Source: Acidobacteriaceae bacterium UBA1795
Lineage (GTDB): Bacteria > Acidobacteriota > Terriglobia > Terriglobales > Acidobacteriaceae
Assembly (NCBI GenBank): GCA_002314435.1
Contig: DCFV01000071.1
Coordinates: 1 to 5,472, forward strand
Direction of reading: 5' to 3'
Length of the DNA stretch: 5,472 nucleotides
Shown here: positions 5,450 to 5,472 of the stretch, piece by piece
Layout: every line of letters starts with the position of its first letter
Numbering within the stretch: the first letter of the stretch is position 1
Translations under genes and position numbers: made by a program
The notes under the pieces: model-generated
Told to the model about the DNA's origin: nothing
The model's database searches: none
The model's input: only the letters and a program-made list of their open reading frames with translations

Positions 5450-5472
5450 AGATGGTTTCACCGGACGGATAC
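5450..5472 (-). repeat. IS66 right terminal inverted repeat
   Basis: Read on the complementary strand it begins GTATCCGTCCGGTG and matches the left repeat at 22 of 23 positions. It lies 36 nt after the tnpC stop and its outer end coincides with the window end, so the flanking phage sequence is not visible. Confidence 0.92.

Larger units (their letters stand above)
3014..5472 (+). mobile_element. Complete IS66-family insertion sequence, about 2.46 kb
   Basis: The element has the full IS66 organisation: tnpA (3072-3419), tnpB (3416-3775) and tnpC (from about 3860 to 5413), all in one direction between 23-bp imperfect terminal inverted repeats. Its 2459-bp length is normal for the family. All three frames are open with key residues intact, so it may be active or recently inserted. 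It lies in the tape measure gene in the same direction as the phage genes. The window stops on the final base of the right repeat. Confidence 0.93.

Noticed and set aside
1..5472. CRISPR arrays, tRNA or rRNA genes
   Set aside because: No regularly spaced repeats and no cloverleaf or rRNA-like segments were seen on either strand.

Overview
The window reads as the tail-gene region of a tailed-phage genome, most likely a prophage in a high-GC bacterium, with two later additions: a lower-GC cargo gene and a complete IS66-family insertion sequence. All real genes are on the + strand. The host cannot be named from this sequence. GC-rich codon use plus an IS66 element would fit Acidobacteriota or Proteobacteria, and that is only a guess.

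Layout. (1) Positions 2-295 hold the C-terminal end of a protein resembling phage major tail (tail tube) proteins, cut by the window edge. (2) Positions 296-1829 interrupt the usual tail order. They hold one gene (385-1536) for a 383-residue protein with an N-terminal SEC-C zinc motif and a second Cys/His cluster, plus about 290 bases with no convincing gene. Base composition here is visibly lower in GC than in the flanks, so this looks like a moron or cargo insertion. (3) Positions 1830-2773 hold a tail assembly chaperone pair of the lambda G/GT type. The first frame ends at 2345. A second frame without a usable start codon continues to 2773. The two are joined by a well-phased -1 slippery heptamer (2336-2342), an 8-nt spacer and a two-part GC-rich stem-loop (2351-2390). 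(4) Position 2780 starts a tape measure protein gene, which is broken after 78 codons. (5) Positions 3014-5472 are an intact IS66-type element with 23-bp imperfect terminal inverted repeats and tnpA, tnpB and tnpC. The window ends on the last base of its right inverted repeat.

How the parts work together. Tail tube, G/GT chaperones and tape measure protein are the standard consecutive genes for building a long phage tail: the chaperones coat the tape measure protein and bring tube subunits to it. With the tape measure gene split by IS66, this prophage probably cannot make a functional tail. The SEC-C gene is not a known tail part and could still be expressed for the benefit of the host or the prophage. 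The most notable observations are the complete frameshift signal and the uncharacterised SEC-C cargo gene between tail tube and chaperone genes.
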